NCBI RefSeq assembly: GCF_012927115.1
Contig: NZ_JABBFY010000002.1
Coordinates: 372,001 to 436,000 of the forward strand
DNA from: Sphingomonas sp. G-3-2-10
GTDB lineage: Bacteria > Pseudomonadota > Alphaproteobacteria > Sphingomonadales > Sphingomonadaceae
DNA length: 64,000 nucleotides
Direction of reading: 5' to 3'
Shown here piece after piece: positions 51,544 to 59,961 of the stretch. The translations under genes were made by a program, and so were the position numbers. Within the stretch, counting starts at the first letter, position 1, and each line of letters opens with the position of its first letter. A model generated the notes under the pieces. The model did not search any database and was not told where the DNA came from. It saw only the letters and a list, made by a program, of their open reading frames with translations.

Positions 51544-53142
51544 GTGACGAGCTTGTCGCAAATCGATCTGATCGTGGTGATCGCCTACGCGATCGGCATT
51601 TTCGGCCTGGCCCAATGGGTCAGCCGCGAGAAAGCGGGCCACACCAAGGACACGTCGGACTATTTCCTGGCGTCGAAATCGCTGCCCTGGTGGGCGATCG
51701 GCGCATCGCTGATCGCGGCGAACATCTCGGCCGAGCAGATCGTCGGCATGTCCGGCGCCGGATACACGATCGGCCTCGCCATCGCTTCCTATGAGTGGAT
51801 GGCGGCGCTCACCCTGCTTATCGTCGGCAAATATTTCCTGCCGATCTTCCTGAAGAACGAAATCTACACGATGCCGCAGTTCCTGGAGCAGCGGTTCGGG
51901 CCGACCATCCGCACCGTGATGGCGGTGTTCTGGCTCGCGCTGTACGTGTTCGTGAACCTCACCTCGATCCTGTGGCTCGGCTCGATCGCCGTCACGCAGG
52001 TGGCGGGCGTCGATCAGGACGTTGCGCTGTTCGGCCTCGGCGCCTTCGCTCTGGTCTATCAGCTGCGCGGCGGCCTGAAAGCCGTGGCGCTGACCGATAT
52101 CGTGCAGGTCACCCTGCTGGTGCTGGGCGGCCTCGTCATCTCGTATCTGACGCTCAGCAAGATCGGCGGCGATGCGGGCATTCTCGGCGGCTTCACGCGC
52201 CTGACGACCGAGTTGCCCGAGAAGTTCGATATGATCCTCGCGCCCGACAGCCCCTTCTACAAGGACCTGCCCGGGCTCAGCGTGCTGATCGGCGGCATGT
52301 GGATCGCGAACCTCAGCTATTGGGGCTTCAACCAGTATATCATCCAGCGCGCGCTGGCGGCCAAGAGCCTGCCCGAAGCGCAGAAGGGCGTGGTGTTCGC
52401 CGCCTTTCTCAAGCTGCTGATGCCCGTGATCATCGTGCTGCCGGGCATCGCCGCGGTGCTGCTCGCGCCGGATCTCGAAAAGGGCGATCAGGCCTATCCG
52501 ACGATGATGACGCTGCTGCCGGTTGGTCTGCTCGGGCTGGTCTTCGCGGCGCTGGTGGCGGCGATCATCGCTTCGACCGCATCCAAGATCAATTCGATCG
52601 CGACCATCTTCACGCTCGATCTCTACGCCAAGTTCAAGGGCGGCGAGGCAGCGGCAAACGAAACCCATCTGGTGCTGGTCGGCCGCATCGCCGCCGTCGC
52701 CGCGACGCTGGTCGCGATCTTCACCGCACGTCCGCTGATCGGCAATTTCGATCAGGCGTTCCAGTATATCCAGGAATTCTCGGGCTTTGTGACTCCGGGC
52801 ATTACAGTCATCTTCCTGCTCGGCCTGTTCTGGCCGCGCGCGACGGAAGCGGGCGCGCTGGTCGGCGCGGTCGCATCGGTTGTGCTCAGCCTGCTCTTCT
52901 GGTTCCCCGCGGAAAATGGCGGGATCGAAGCGCTCAACGCCGTGCCGTTCATGAACCGGATGATGATCGTGTTCTTCATCAGCCTCGCGCTGGCGGTGAT
53001 CGTCTCGCTGGTGAAGCCGGCCAGAGCGGACAGCAACCGGATCACGATGCAGGGCGTCACGTTCGGCACCACCACCGGCTTCAACATCGCCGGCGTGATC
53101 GTCATCCTGATCCTGATCGCACTTTACGCGACCTGGTGGTGA
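51544..53142 (+). CDS. Sodium:sugar symporter (SSS family)
   Basis: A 532-residue sodium/solute symporter with about 13-14 membrane helices. Typical blocks are YFLASKSLPWWAIGASLIAANISAEQIVGMSG (about 40-70, the core sodium/sugar site; named by position) and ALVAAIIASTASKINSIATIFT (about 340). This is the SglT-like sugar-transport branch, so it should import the monosaccharide across the inner membrane. The GTG at 51544 is used because GGAGGGG lies eight bases upstream. The kinase gene follows four bases after its stop. Confidence 0.92.
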   Translation: MTSLSQIDLIVVIAYAIGIFGLAQWVSREKAGHTKDTSDYFLASKSLPWWAIGASLIAANISAEQIVGMSGAGYTIGLAIASYEWMAALTLLIVGKYFLPIFLKNEIYTMPQFLEQRFGPTIRTVMAVFWLALYVFVNLTSILWLGSIAVTQVAGVDQDVALFGLGAFALVYQLRGGLKAVALTDIVQVTLLVLGGLVISYLTLSKIGGDAGILGGFTRLTTELPEKFDMILAPDSPFYKDLPGLSVLIGGMWIANLSYWGFNQYIIQRALAAKSLPEAQKGVVFAAFLKLLMPVIIVLPGIAAVLLAPDLEKGDQAYPTMMTLLPVGLLGLVFAALVAAIIASTASKINSIATIFTLDLYAKFKGGEAAANETHLVLVGRIAAVAATLVAIFTARPLIGNFDQAFQYIQEFSGFVTPGITVIFLLGLFWPRATEAGALVGAVASVVLSLLFWFPAENGGIEALNAVPFMNRMMIVFFISLALAVIVSLVKPARADSNRITMQGVTFGTTTGFNIAGVIVILILIALYATWW

Positions 53143-53145
53143 TCG

Positions 53146-54012
53146 ATGGCCGACGCGTTTCTGGCGGTTGACTGGGGCACCACCAACCGCCGGGTGTATC
53201 TGATCGAACAAGGCCGGATCGTTCGCACCGAACGGGACGATCTGGGCGTGACCGCGGTGACCGATTTCGACGCCGCGGTCGGCGATATCCGTGCGCGGTT
53301 CGGCGATCTGCCCATGCTGCTCGCGGGGATGGTCGGATCGAATATCGGCTGGCGGCTGGCCCCCTATGTGCCGGCCCCCGCCGGGATCGCCAACTTGGCG
53401 GCGAACCTATTGCGGATCGACGCGCGCACCGCGATCGTCCCCGGCGTCTCGACGCTTGCAGGCAACCGCCCGGACGTCATGCGCGGCGAGGAAGTGCAGT
53501 TGCTCGGCGCGGTCGCGACGGGGCTCGCGCCGGCGCAGGCCTTGCTCGTGCAGCCCGGCACGCACTGCAAATGGGCGACGATGATCGACGGCCGGATCGC
53601 GGGCTTCACCACGGCGATGACCGGCGAACTCTTTGCCCTGCTGCGCAGCCACGGCCTGCTCGCCGCACAGCTTCAGGGCGAAGTCACGCCCAACGCCGCT
53701 TTCCTCGCGGGCGTGGAAGAAGCGAAGCGCCGCGATCTGGCGGCGTCGCTGTTCGGGATTCGCGCCGCCAAGATGCTGGGCACCCGCGACGATGGCGACG
53801 CCGCCGCCTATGCCAGCGGTCTGCTGATCGGCGGCGACGTCGCGGCGCGGCTCGACGCTTCGCCCCACGCAGTCGCCCATATTCTCTCCGGCCCCGAACT
53901 CGGCGCACTCTATGCGGCGGCGATCGAAGCCAATGACCGCAGCGCCATGCTCGTCGACAGTCACGCCGCCTTCATCGCCGGCATCATCGCCATCGAAAGC
54001 CAGTTGCAATGA
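53146..54012 (+). CDS. dgoK: 2-dehydro-3-deoxygalactonokinase
   Basis: A 288-residue kinase of the DgoK family (actin-like/ASKHA fold). It phosphorylates 2-keto-3-deoxy-galactonate at position 6. Family sequences are [12 protein letters not shown] (8-19), [18 protein letters not shown] (about 59-76), the [12 protein letters not shown] block and [11 protein letters not shown]. Its start is four bases after the symporter stop, and it overlaps the aldolase gene by four bases (ATGA). With dgoA this is the diagnostic end of the De Ley-Doudoroff route. Confidence 0.94.
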   Translation: MADAFLAVDWGTTNRRVYLIEQGRIVRTERDDLGVTAVTDFDAAVGDIRARFGDLPMLLAGMVGSNIGWRLAPYVPAPAGIANLAANLLRIDARTAIVPGVSTLAGNRPDVMRGEEVQLLGAVATGLAPAQALLVQPGTHCKWATMIDGRIAGFTTAMTGELFALLRSHGLLAAQLQGEVTPNAAFLAGVEEAKRRDLAASLFGIRAAKMLGTRDDGDAAAYASGLLIGGDVAARLDASPHAVAHILSGPELGALYAAAIEANDRSAMLVDSHAAFIAGIIAIESQLQ

Positions 54013-54641
54013 CTCACCTCGCCAGTTTCGACGCCGCCTTCGCCCGCTGCCCGCTGATCGCGATCCTGCGTGGGATCACGCCCGACGAGATTGTGCCGGT
54101 CGGCGAAGCGCTGATCGACGCGGGTCTCACCCTGATCGAAGTGCCGCTGAACTCGCCCGATCCGATCGAGAGCATCGCGCGCCTTGCCCGCGCGGCGAAC
54201 GGCCGCGCGATGATCGGCGCGGGCACGGTGCTGAAGGTCGCCGATGTGTTCGCCGTGGCCGAGGCGGGCGGCACGCTGATCATCTCGCCCAACGCCAATC
54301 CGGACGTGATCGCCGCCACGGCCGAACGCGGACTGATCTCGCTGCCCGGCGTCGCCACGCCTACCGAAGCCTTTGCCGCGCTCGACGCGGGTGCCACCGC
54401 GCTCAAGCTGTTTCCCGCAGAGGCTGCGTCGCCCGTCGTGCTCAAGGCGTTCCGCGCCGTGCTGCCCAAGACGCTGCGTGTGCTGCCGGTGGGCGGGATC
54501 GCGCCGGACAATATGCAGCCCTGGCTCGATGCGGGCGCCAGTGGCTTCGGCCTCGGCTCGGCGCTGTACAAGCCCGGCGCGACCGCCGCCGACGTGTTCG
54601 CCAATGCCAAGGCCTTCGTTCGCGCGCTGTCCGGAAGCTAG
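54009..54641 (+). CDS. dgoA: 2-dehydro-3-deoxy-6-phosphogalactonate aldolase
   Basis: A 210-residue class I aldolase of the KDPG/KDPGal family. It splits KDPGal into pyruvate and glyceraldehyde 3-phosphate. The Schiff-base lysine is in the ALKLFPAEA motif (about 134-142). [11 protein letters not shown] (about 17-27) and the IGAGTVL and PNANPD blocks are standard. It overlaps dgoK by four bases. Its TAG stop uses the CTAG at 54638-54641, which on the other strand is also the stop of the convergent sulfatase gene. Confidence 0.95.
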   Translation: MTHLASFDAAFARCPLIAILRGITPDEIVPVGEALIDAGLTLIEVPLNSPDPIESIARLARAANGRAMIGAGTVLKVADVFAVAEAGGTLIISPNANPDVIAATAERGLISLPGVATPTEAFAALDAGATALKLFPAEAASPVVLKAFRAVLPKTLRVLPVGGIAPDNMQPWLDAGASGFGLGSALYKPGATAADVFANAKAFVRALSGS

Positions 54642-56161
54642 GCGGCCTTCCGCATCGGTTTCTTCGGCGCGGGGTGGTGATCGAGGATCGCGTCGAGATG
54701 GGCCCGCGTGTCGGGCGCGGCATCGGCGATGTTCCGCGTCTCCAGCGGGTCCGCGATCAGGTCGTACAATTCCCACGACCGCGCACCGCTCTTCTCGCTG
54801 GTCCAGCGCACGAGCCGATAACGTTCGGTGCGGATCGCCTGCCCCATCCACTCGCCGCGCGGATAGGCGTGGTAGGCATGGTCGCGCACGCGCTTCCCGG
54901 GATCGCGCAGCACGGGCGCAAGGCTGATCCCGTCGATCGGCTGCGGCCCGGCGGGCGCCGCGATCCCTGCCAGCGCGGCCAGCGTCGGAAAGATGTCGAC
55001 TGTCTCGGCAAGCTGGCCGGTCATCTTGCCCGCGCCGACGCCCAGCCCGGCAAAGATCAGCGGAATGCGCGTCGCCTGCTCGAAATTGGTGTGCTTGGTC
55101 CACAAGCCATGATCGCCAAGGTGGAACCCGTGATCGCCCCACAGCACCACGATCGTATCCTCGGCGAGCCCTTCGCGCTCCAGCGCATCCAGCACCTTGC
55201 CGATCTGCGCGTCGACATAGCTGACGCTGGCATAATAGCCGTGGACGAGCTTTCGCTTCAGATCGGGATCGAAGTCCGCACCCAGCACGCCGGCAGGCAC
55301 TTCGCGATAGGCTTCGATCTCGCCGCCCTTCTTGCCGGCATAATCGGGCGCACCGGCGGGCAATTGCTCGAATCCGGGCATCGGCAGCGAGGCGGGATCG
55401 TACAGGTCCCAATATCTGCGCGGGACCGAGAAAGGCATGTGCGGCCGCGCGAAGCCGACCGCGAGGAAAAAGGGCTGCGCCTGTCCCTTGAGCGCGGCAA
55501 GCCGGCCCGAGGCATAAGCCGCCGTACGGCCATCGGCATAGGCGTCGTCCGGCAGGTCGGTCGCTTCCCACGCCGCGCCCTTCGCCAGTGTCCGCGCATA
55601 GACGAACGGATCACCGTCCCCGCCCGGCACTTCCTCGAACAGCGCCTCCTCGCGCGTCGGCACCCCGCCGGTGCTGGCGGGATCGTGATATTCGATCAGC
55701 TTGTCGCGGAGATGCGGCACCGACCAGCCGAGCTTGTCGTCATGCGTGCCGTGGCCGATGTGATAGACCTTGCCCATGCTCTCGGTGCGATAGCCTGCCG
55801 CCAGGAAGTGCTGCGGCATGGTCACGACATTGGGCAGCACGTCGCGCAGGTTCACGCCGAAATCATAGATGCCAGTGGAGGTCGATCGCGATCCGGTCAT
55901 CAGGTTGAACCGGCTCGGCGCGCACACCGCCTGATTGGCATAGGCCGCGCCGAACGCGGTGCCGCGCCGCATCAGCCGATCGATGTTCGGGGAAATCGCC
56001 GTCGAGTCGCCATAGCCGTGCAGCGCCGGTTTCAAATCGTCGACCAGGATCAGCAGGATATTGGGATGCGCGCGCTTGCCTGCCCGCACGGCGGCCGGAA
56101 ATGCCGCCCCCGCCGTCACGGCGGTTAGCATCGTCGCGTTCAGAAACTGCCGGCGGTTCAT
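54638..56161 (-). CDS. Secreted sulfatase with Tat-type signal (iduronate-2-sulfatase-like)
   Basis: A 507-residue exported sulfatase. The N-terminus [10 protein letters not shown] is a Tat-like RR motif with a hydrophobic stretch to about residue 25. The formylglycine Cys80 lies in [13 protein letters not shown], with metal ligands in VDDLKP (about 40-45) and [12 protein letters not shown]. The sequence type is close to iduronate-2-sulfatase-like enzymes (subfamily S1_7-like), so it may act on sulfated uronate or deoxy sugar. It is opposite dgoA, with stop codons shared in CTAG. An operator-like dyad lies about 107 bases upstream of its start. Confidence 0.92.
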   Translation of the reverse strand: MNRRQFLNATMLTAVTAGAAFPAAVRAGKRAHPNILLILVDDLKPALHGYGDSTAISPNIDRLMRRGTAFGAAYANQAVCAPSRFNLMTGSRSTSTGIYDFGVNLRDVLPNVVTMPQHFLAAGYRTESMGKVYHIGHGTHDDKLGWSVPHLRDKLIEYHDPASTGGVPTREEALFEEVPGGDGDPFVYARTLAKGAAWEATDLPDDAYADGRTAAYASGRLAALKGQAQPFFLAVGFARPHMPFSVPRRYWDLYDPASLPMPGFEQLPAGAPDYAGKKGGEIEAYREVPAGVLGADFDPDLKRKLVHGYYASVSYVDAQIGKVLDALEREGLAEDTIVVLWGDHGFHLGDHGLWTKHTNFEQATRIPLIFAGLGVGAGKMTGQLAETVDIFPTLAALAGIAAPAGPQPIDGISLAPVLRDPGKRVRDHAYHAYPRGEWMGQAIRTERYRLVRWTSEKSGARSWELYDLIADPLETRNIADAAPDTRAHLDAILDHHPAPKKPMRKAA

Positions 56162-56267
56162 CGCGGCAGGCTCGCTGCCGGCACGACGCGCAATTGCTGG
56201 ATCATCCCTCTCCGGTCCTTCCTCTCACCGCCTGACACCCGCATCGCGAAGCAGGATAAATTACAAC

Positions 56268-56282
56268 ATTTATCATATGAAT
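56268..56282. promoter_or_regulatory. Candidate FadR/GntR operator upstream of the sulfatase gene
   Basis: ATTTAT-CAT-ATGAAT pairs at 5 of 6 positions with a three-base spacer. Its reverse complement, ATTCAT-ATG-ATAAAT, has the ATATGATAAAT core. Confidence 0.55.
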
Positions 56283-56407
56283 GATGCAAGCCGTTTCTCA
56301 CGGGCGGCAGCAGGCAGCATAGTCGACCGCCCTGCGCGCGAAGCCTCCCTTTGAAGGGATGCCTCGCTACTCATTCGCAGGAACCGCGATATAAGCAGCG
56401 CACCAAC

Positions 56408-56424
56408 ATGAAACGTCGTTCCAT
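56408..56424. promoter_or_regulatory. Candidate IclR/KdgR-type operator at the dld promoter
   Basis: ATGAAACG-T-CGTTCCAT is a 7-of-8 palindrome that ends in the -35 TTGACA. A second CGTTCCAT half-site is at 56436-56443, between -35 and -10. The pattern is like KdgR boxes bound by IclR-family regulators; an IclR gene is at 59102-59866. Confidence 0.5.
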
Positions 56425-56450
56425 TGACAAAATATCGTTCCATATATAAT
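56424..56450 (+). promoter_or_regulatory. Sigma70-type promoter of the dld/FAH operon
   Basis: TTGACA (56424-56429) and TATAAT (56445-56450) are both exact consensus hexamers with a somewhat short 15-base spacer. It points toward the lactate dehydrogenase gene 57 bases downstream. Confidence 0.65.
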
Positions 56451-56506
56451 CCGCGCCTCGCAGCTGGCAGCCCGGCCACCTGTTGGGGATTCACGGCGTG
56501 ACCGGC

Positions 56507-58201
56507 ATGTCAGCACCTCCGCACGATCTGTTGCCCGCCCTGCGCGCGATCGTGGGCCGCCGCCACCTGCTGACCGGCGCGGGCAAGACGCGCCGCTACC
56601 GCCTCGGCTTCCGCTCGGAAGGCGGGGAGGCGCTGGCGGTGGTGCGGCCCGGGACGCTGGTCGAGCTGTGGCAAGTTACCGAAGCCTGCGTGCGCGCCGA
56701 TGTCGCGATCATCGCCCAGGCCGCCAATACCGGACTGACCGGCGGATCGACGCCTGCGCCGCAGGGCTATGACCGGCCGGTGGTCATCGTCAGCACGATG
56801 CGGCTGAAGGGCAGCTTCACGATCAACGGCGACGCGCAAATCGTGTGCCTGCCCGGATCGACGCTGCACGAACTGGAACAGACACTCCGCCCGCTCGACC
56901 GCGAGCCGCATTCGGTGATCGGATCGTCCTGCTTCGGCGCCTCGGTGATCGGGGGGGTGTGCAACAATTCGGGCGGCGCGCTGGTGCGGCGCGGACCCGC
57001 CTATACCGAATATGCCCTCTATGCCCGCTCCACGCCCGATGGCGGGATCGCGCTGGTCAACCATCTCGGCATCGATCTGGGCAGCGACCCGCTGGAGATG
57101 CTGCGGCGGCTGGAACGCGGCGACTTCGATCGCGCCGCGCCGGACGAGGGTCGCGCCAGCGACGAACGCTACGCCGCCCATGTCCGCGATATCGAGGCCG
57201 ACAGCCCGGCGCGCTTCAACGCCGATCCGCGCTGCCTCCACGAAGCCTCAGGTTCTGCGGGCAAGCTGATGGTGTTCGCCGTCCGGCTCGACACCTTCGC
57301 GCGCGAAGCGGCGACGCGGACCTTCTATCTCGGCTGCGGCGATCCCGCCCGGCTGGCCGAGCTGCGCCGCACGATCCTGAGCAGTTGCAACCAGCTGCCC
57401 GTCGCTGCGGAATATCTCCATGCCGATGCGTTCGATCTGGCCGATCGCTACGGCAAGGACCAGTTCCTGCTGATCGACTGGCTGGGCACCGACCGGCTGC
57501 CGCGCTTCTTCGATCTCAAGAGCCGGATCGACGGGGCACTGGCGCGCGCGCCGTTCCTCCCCGCGAACCTGATCGATCGCCTGCTCTATGCCGCCAGCCG
57601 GCTCTGGCCAAACCATCTGCCGCGGCGGATGCGTGAATGGCGCGCGCGCTTCCCGCATCACCTGCTGGTCAAGGTATCGGCGGACGCCGCGCCCGAGATG
57701 CTCGATCTGCTCCGGCGATGGTCGGCGGGCGGCGGCGATTTCTTCGAATGCAGCGAGGAGGAAGCGCGCAAGGCATTCCTCCACCGCTTCGTGATCGCGG
57801 GCGCGGCGGTGCGCTATCAGGCGGTGCATCCGCGCAGCGTCGCCGGGATCGTCGCGCTCGACATCGCGCTTCGGCGCAACGACCGTGACTGGTTCGAAAC
57901 GTTGCCGCCGGAGATCGGCGGGCAGATTCTCCACCGCATCTATTACGGCCATTTCCTGTGCCATGTGCTGCATCAGGATTATGTCATCGCGGCGGGCGCC
58001 GATTGCGGCCCGATCAAGGATGCGATGCTGCGCCTGCTCGACGATCGCGGCGCGCGCTATCCGGCCGAGCATAATTTCGGCCATCTTTACAAGGCGCCGC
58101 CCGATCTGGTCGCCTTCCATGCCGGGCTCGATCCCGCCAACCGGTTCAACCCCGGCATCGGCGGCGCTTCCCGCCTGAAGAACCACGCAGCCTCGCGCTG
58201 A
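56507..58201 (+). CDS. dld: FAD-linked D-lactate dehydrogenase (quinone-dependent)
   Basis: A predicted 564-residue respiratory flavoenzyme that oxidises D-lactate to pyruvate and passes electrons to quinone. The FAD-binding domain has the block IIAQAANTGLTGGSTP (about 66-81), then IGSSCFGASVIGGVCNNSGGALVRRGPAYTEY (given here as position about 137-168). The C-terminal membrane-binding domain (Lact-deh-memb type) follows, and the last part contains AEHNFGHLY. A GTG at 56498 with GGGGA upstream is an alternative start. Its location before the FAH hydrolase suggests use of lactate made by that pathway, although D-lactate specificity is not expected for an L-sugar. Confidence 0.88.
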   Translation: MSAPPHDLLPALRAIVGRRHLLTGAGKTRRYRLGFRSEGGEALAVVRPGTLVELWQVTEACVRADVAIIAQAANTGLTGGSTPAPQGYDRPVVIVSTMRLKGSFTINGDAQIVCLPGSTLHELEQTLRPLDREPHSVIGSSCFGASVIGGVCNNSGGALVRRGPAYTEYALYARSTPDGGIALVNHLGIDLGSDPLEMLRRLERGDFDRAAPDEGRASDERYAAHVRDIEADSPARFNADPRCLHEASGSAGKLMVFAVRLDTFAREAATRTFYLGCGDPARLAELRRTILSSCNQLPVAAEYLHADAFDLADRYGKDQFLLIDWLGTDRLPRFFDLKSRIDGALARAPFLPANLIDRLLYAASRLWPNHLPRRMREWRARFPHHLLVKVSADAAPEMLDLLRRWSAGGGDFFECSEEEARKAFLHRFVIAGAAVRYQAVHPRSVAGIVALDIALRRNDRDWFETLPPEIGGQILHRIYYGHFLCHVLHQDYVIAAGADCGPIKDAMLRLLDDRGARYPAEHNFGHLYKAPPDLVAFHAGLDPANRFNPGIGGASRLKNHAASR

Positions 58202-58239
58202 TCCTGTCACCCGATATCCAGACTGTAGGAGAGAGACGC

Positions 58240-59082
58240 ATGAAATTGTGCCGCTATGGCAAGGCGGGCGCCGAAAAGCCCGGCGTGATGGACGCGAAAG
58301 GCACGCTGCGTGACCTGTCGGGCATCGTCGCCGATCTGGGCCCCGAAGAACTGTCACCCGAGCGGCTAAAGGCACTGGCCGCGCTCGATCTCTCGACGCT
58401 GCGCGTTGTGGAAAATCCCGAGCGCTTCGGCGCCCCCTTCACCGGCACCCGCCAGTTCATCGCGGTCGGCCTGAACTATTCGGATCATGCCGCGGAAGCC
58501 GGCATGGCCGTGCCCGCCGAACCGATCCTGTTCACCAAGGCAGTGAGCTGCATCCAGGGACCGAACGATCCGGTCGCGATCCCGCCCGGATCGACCAAGA
58601 CCGACTGGGAAGTCGAACTGGGCGTCGTGATCGGCACCGCCGCGTGGCAGGTTTCCGAAGCCGACGCGCTGGATCATGTCGCCGGCTATTGCGTGGTCAA
58701 CGACCTGTCCGAGCGCGAATATCAGCTCGAGCGCGGCGGCACCTGGGACAAGGGCAAGGGCTGCCCCACCTTCGGCCCGATCGGCCCCTGGCTGGTGACC
58801 GGCGACGAAGTGGGCGATCCGCAGGCGCTGTCGATGTGGCTCGACGTCAACGGCATGCGCGTCCAGACTGGCAGCACCGCGACGATGATCTTCGGCGTGG
58901 CGCACCTCGTCTCGTACATCTCGCGCTTCATGCGGCTGCTGCCCGGCGACATCATCACCACCGGCACCCCGCCGGGCGTGGGCATGGGACAGAAGCCCGA
59001 GCCGTGGTTCCTGAAAGCGGGCGACGTGATCGAACTCGGCATCGAGAAGCTGGGCGACCAGCGGCAGGACGTGACCGGCTAA
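58240..59082 (+). CDS. FAH-family 2,4-diketo-3-deoxy-sugar-acid hydrolase
   Basis: A 280-residue fumarylacetoacetate-hydrolase-family enzyme. The metal ligands are the two glutamates in DWEVELGVVIG (about 126-128) and the aspartate in VNDLSEREYQ (about 160). The sequence is close to L-2,4-diketo-3-deoxyrhamnonate/fuconate hydrolases (LRA6, Xanthomonas XCC4070), which give pyruvate and lactate. GTPPGVGMGQKPEPWFLKAGD is a family landmark (starting near 247). It follows the lactate dehydrogenase by 38 bases, a fitting product-user pair. Confidence 0.88.
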   Translation: MKLCRYGKAGAEKPGVMDAKGTLRDLSGIVADLGPEELSPERLKALAALDLSTLRVVENPERFGAPFTGTRQFIAVGLNYSDHAAEAGMAVPAEPILFTKAVSCIQGPNDPVAIPPGSTKTDWEVELGVVIGTAAWQVSEADALDHVAGYCVVNDLSEREYQLERGGTWDKGKGCPTFGPIGPWLVTGDEVGDPQALSMWLDVNGMRVQTGSTATMIFGVAHLVSYISRFMRLLPGDIITTGTPPGVGMGQKPEPWFLKAGDVIELGIEKLGDQRQDVTG

Positions 59083-59101
59083 TCCGCCAGGGCGGGATCG
59101 A

Positions 59102-59866
59102 TCAAAGCTTTTGCGAGATCGCTTCCGCCCGCGCGCAGATCAGCGCGGCGGCTTCGCCCTGCGACACCGGCACGCCTGCGCGATTCATGTACGGAATGGT
59201 GAGCGCGGCGACCGCGACGCCGTTATGGATCACCGGCGCGGAGATGTCGGTCACGCCGGGCACCACCGTACTGTCGATCGCGGCATAGCCTGCCGCCGCG
59301 ATCCCCTCGAGCTTCTGCGTCAGATCGGCGCGCGCCTTCTTCGTCAGGTCCGCGCCATATTCCTCGACCCAGCGCGCCCGCACCGAATCGAGCTGGAAGG
59401 CGGTGAGCACCAGGCCCGACGTCGCGGCGAGGATCGGGCGGCGATGGCCGATGCGCACCACCAGCCCGAGATCGGCCGGCGGATCGATCCGCGCGATCAC
59501 GACCATATATTCCTCGGACGGCACCACGAGGTGGCACGATTGCTGGGTCTCGTCCGACAGCTCGTGCATCACCACCAGCGCGATATCGAGCAGGCGCTTG
59601 AGCGGCGGCCGCTCCATGCCGAGCAGGAACAGGTGGTTGGTCAGCTGATAATAGTCGGTGCCCGGCGGCCGCTCGAGATACTGGCGCCGCTCCAGCACCT
59701 GAAGCATGCGGAAAATCTCGTTCTTCGACCGGCCCACCGCTGCGGAGATTTCGGACAGGCCCATCGGGCGCGTCACGGTCGCAAGCAATTCGAGGATATC
59801 GAGGCCCTTCTCCAGCGCAGGCGCATGATAGACCACAGTCTTCTGCGCAGACTTCTCTTTCGGCAT
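59102..59866 (-). CDS. IclR-family transcriptional regulator
   Basis: A 254-residue regulator with an N-terminal winged helix-turn-helix (about 15-78; EISAAVGRSKNEIFRMLQVLERR) and a C-terminal IclR effector-binding domain (about 90-250). It converges with the FAH gene and is on the same strand as the upstream lactonase gene. The relatives KdgR and similar proteins respond to sugar-acid intermediates. The KdgR-like palindrome at 56408-56424 is the most plausible target seen. Confidence 0.92.
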   Translation of the reverse strand: MPKEKSAQKTVVYHAPALEKGLDILELLATVTRPMGLSEISAAVGRSKNEIFRMLQVLERRQYLERPPGTDYYQLTNHLFLLGMERPPLKRLLDIALVVMHELSDETQQSCHLVVPSEEYMVVIARIDPPADLGLVVRIGHRRPILAATSGLVLTAFQLDSVRARWVEEYGADLTKKARADLTQKLEGIAAAGYAAIDSTVVPGVTDISAPVIHNGVAVAALTIPYMNRAGVPVSQGEAAALICARAEAISQKL

Positions 59867-59961
59867 CCCCTATTTCTCTCGCTTGCCTTGTCGTTTGCGC
59901 AGTTTTTCGCGCCCCGTGAACACCTATGCGACTTGCGGCGGCAAGAGCAATCAATTCGACG

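Larger units (their letters stand above)
56162..56506. other. Divergent intergenic region between sulfatase and lactate dehydrogenase genes
   Basis: These 345 bases hold regulation rather than genes. I see the FadR/GntR-like dyad near the sulfatase end (56268-56282), and near the dehydrogenase end a palindrome (56408-56424) touching a TTGACA/TATAAT promoter (56424-56450), with a repeated TCGTTCCAT. No reading frame here looks coding. Confidence 0.6.
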
